This document shows positions 62,420-64,000 of a stretch of 64,000 nt of DNA, piece by piece. This DNA comes from Rhabditoides inermis (taxonomy: Eukaryota > Nematoda > Chromadorea > Rhabditida > Rhabditidae): positions 124,001 to 188,000 of the forward strand of contig CAWZYM010000395.1 in assembly GCA_963966185.1 (NCBI GenBank). The letters are read 5' to 3'. Made by a program: the position numbers and the translations under genes. The notes beneath the pieces were generated by a model, which was not told the DNA's origin, ran no database searches, and saw only the letters and a list, made by a program, of their open reading frames with translations. Position 1 is the first letter of the stretch; each line of letters opens with the position of its first letter.

Positions 62420-63026
62420 TCAGATGAGCTTTCGCGTGATGTTGATGAACCTCTGGAATCCCTGCTTGATCTTGGCGTGTGTCGCCTGTTTGGCAGGCTT
62501 GGCAGGCAGCCGCCGACCCTCGAGCGCCGCCAGGATAGCGCAGTCGAACACCTAAGCACCAGCCATAGTGTGCTTCTGCTTGGATTGTGTCTCACCTGCT
62601 TGAGGTTGTGTTGTGTGAGTGCCGAGCACTCGATGTGTTCTGCCCCTATCTGGGTGGCGACACTGCGACCGCGCGCCTGCGACACTGGCTCGCATCCAGA
62701 CTGCCACAACGCAGACACCACTGACGCGTCCGAGCGCAGATCCGTCTGCGTGCCCACCAGAATGACTGAAATGAACATATGCACTTCCAAGCATGGACAT
62801 GGAACGATGAAACGTACTGGGAGTGTGGGGATTGCTGGCAGACACCTCGGGCAGCCAGTGAGTGAGCACCGAGGCGAGCGATGAGGGGTCGATTACTGAA
62901 AAGTTGTGTGGTTGATGAATGATGTGTTGTTTCATGCTCACCTGAGTAGACGCATAGGAAGACGTCGGCATCGGGATAGGAGAATGGCCGGAGTGTGTCG
63001 AAAGAAGCCTGGAAGTCTATTCTCAT
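62420..63026 (-). pseudogene. Rho-family GTPase lacking the N-terminal P-loop region
   Basis: Four exons encode FDTLRPFSYPDADVFLCVYS, VIDPSSLASVLTHWLPEVSA, ILVGTQTDLRSD (G4 motif TQxD), EHIECSALTQHNLKQ (G5 motif SA) and VFDCAILAALEGRRLPAKPA. This matches Rac/Cdc42 from the switch II end onward. The only in-frame ATG is at 63026. The G1 P-loop, switch I and a proper DTAGQ are missing; a spliced read upstream gives only LTAQS before ASFDTLRP. The C-terminus (FQRFINITRKLI) has no CAAX prenylation box. Rho proteins need both, so this is likely a decayed gene, or a protein unable to bind GTP or attach to membrane by prenylation. The body exons are otherwise clean. Confidence 0.75.
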
Positions 63027-63216
63027 CCCACTGTCAACTCTCTCCCCAGTCGCCAGACACCCTGCAACGCACTCCCGCCACTCACACTTTGAGCTGTCAA
63101 AAAGGGCACAAACAATAGAAGAGGAGCGAGGGTGAAAAAGCAGGAGGGGAAGAGAGGAGAGAAGGGGATATCACGACGCCCTCCCGATTAGGAGAGCCAT
63201 CAGTTTCAGATCAGAT

Positions 63217-64000
63217 ATGCGTCTCCCGCTGTGCCTCCTTTCCATACTCCAGCTTGCGAGTGCTCTCGGAGAACTGTGAGTTTGCAATGCAGTTCAAGTC
63301 TGCAACCTTCTGTCTGCAGGCAGAGATGGGAGATGATCTACCGTCCGCGACTGCTCTCATCGGCATTGTCGCCTGCTGCCGAGGAATTGGTTGGTTCGGA
63401 ATGAACAGTGTCAATACATAGTCATGCACACAGACTGAGCAGCTCTCAATCATTGATCCCTCCACTCCATCTCCAACCATCGCACCCGAGTATGAGCGGA
63501 CCACTTCGCACCGACCAGAAGAGATCGTCAAAGTATGCATATCATTTGATTCTGATGAGACGTTCTCTAGGTGCAACCGCTGCCTCCCGTTGATCACCCA
63601 GACACTGTTGTTTCCACAACGACGAAATCACCAGAAGAGATCGTCAAGGCATGTAATAATAAAGAGACATTCAATGATATTATCTAGGTGCAACCACTGC
63701 CTCCAGTGGATCATCCCAAGGAAGAGACCATGACTATTCAAATCGCCACCCAACCATCCACGATCAGAACTATTCCCTACGAGACGACACAAACACCCAT
63801 CGTACCCACTAGATACAGGTGAGAAAAGTAAGATACGAACCCCTAAAAATTCTTCAGGATGACTCCAATGCCACGTCCTCAGACGGTTCCGCCGCCTCAG
63901 AAAATGCGGTGAGAAATTCCAAGCTATTCCAAAATCGACTGTCCCATTGCAGTCCATTTGTGGAGATCAGTCCTCTGCCGGCTGTCCCACCAGTGCCTTT
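63217..64000 (+). CDS. secreted Pro/Thr-rich protein, 5' part only
   Basis: Starts at ATG 63217, 8 nt after TTTCAG, a possible trans-splice acceptor. Residues 1-17 are a signal peptide (MRLPLCLLSILQLASAL). Seven exons or exon parts are visible, split by 38-45-nt introns. They read WEMIYRPRLLSSALSP, TEQLSIIDPSTPSPTIAP, then the repeated PEEIVK/VQPLPPVDHP unit, TIQIATQPSTIRTIPYETTQ and MTPMPRPQTVPPPQKMR. Low-complexity Pro/Thr composition suggests an extracellular, possibly O-glycosylated or cuticle/mucin-like protein. The exon at 63571-63648 is a near copy of the preceding exon-intron junction, and its donor is GC rather than GT (63649-63650). The gene runs off the right edge. Confidence 0.65.

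Noticed and set aside
1..64000. CRISPR array, prophage or bacterial operon
   Set aside because: Intron-rich animal genes throughout; the regular repeats have no spacers and no phage or bacterial genes are present.

Overview
The window looks like nuclear DNA of a nematode. The clearest marker is a major sperm protein (MSP) reading frame at 61.4-61.8 kb on the minus strand, since MSPs are a nematode hallmark. Other support comes from very short GT-AG introns (often 38-60 nt), a multi-exon globin with long low-complexity extensions, and several AG sites just upstream of start codons that could be trans-splice acceptors. Clade and species cannot be fixed from sequence alone. Most gene models here are manual splices based on frame continuity, splice consensus and recognised motifs, so exon edges are approximate unless given explicitly.

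Layout. 0.7-3.5 kb (minus): globin, solved exon by exon. 5.8-7.0 kb (minus): WD40 protein of the GNB1L type. 7.2-12.0 kb (minus): symplekin, the mRNA 3'-end processing scaffold. 12.5-12.9 kb (minus): a 70-residue secreted peptide with a hydrophobic C-terminus. 13.1-24.0 kb (minus): a ROS1/sevenless/ROL-3-type receptor tyrosine kinase. 24.7-28.0 kb (minus): a lifeguard/TMBIM membrane protein, with a possible extra upstream exon at 28.3-28.6 kb. 29.3-29.9 kb (minus): a RING-finger protein. 30.4-39.3 kb (plus): a large intron-rich gene joining an AT-hook to a retrotransposon-type integrase fold that has lost catalytic residues, followed by a basic and Cys-rich tail. Its introns hold a tRNA-Gly(GCC), a pair of 218-bp direct repeats with tRNA-like boxes, and a palindromic MITE. 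40.0-54.7 kb (plus): a bark beetle/anakonda-type giant membrane protein (three beta-helix/SRCR modules, a CUB-like region, C-type lectin domain, transmembrane helix). Its introns hold a 54-bp minisatellite, a foldback element and a TTAA-flanked MITE.

54.7-64.0 kb is different: repeat-rich and full of broken or fragmentary genes. It has an orphan terminal exon between inverted arrays of a GCGATACT-like word, an unidentified gene interrupted by exactly 13 copies of a 92-bp repeat, an F-box gene with an in-frame stop, a 0.25-kb direct duplication, a truncated MSP, a Rho-type GTPase lacking its P-loop, and at the right edge the start of a secreted Pro/Thr-rich gene with a duplicated exon-intron unit.

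The intact genes are ordinary animal functions: mRNA 3'-end formation, receptor signalling, epithelial junctions, oxygen or redox binding and stress membrane proteins. No operon-like functional theme is evident. The most unusual candidate is the domesticated integrase/AT-hook gene. The most unusual DNA structures are the 92-bp array and the transposon cluster at 50.5-51.4 kb.
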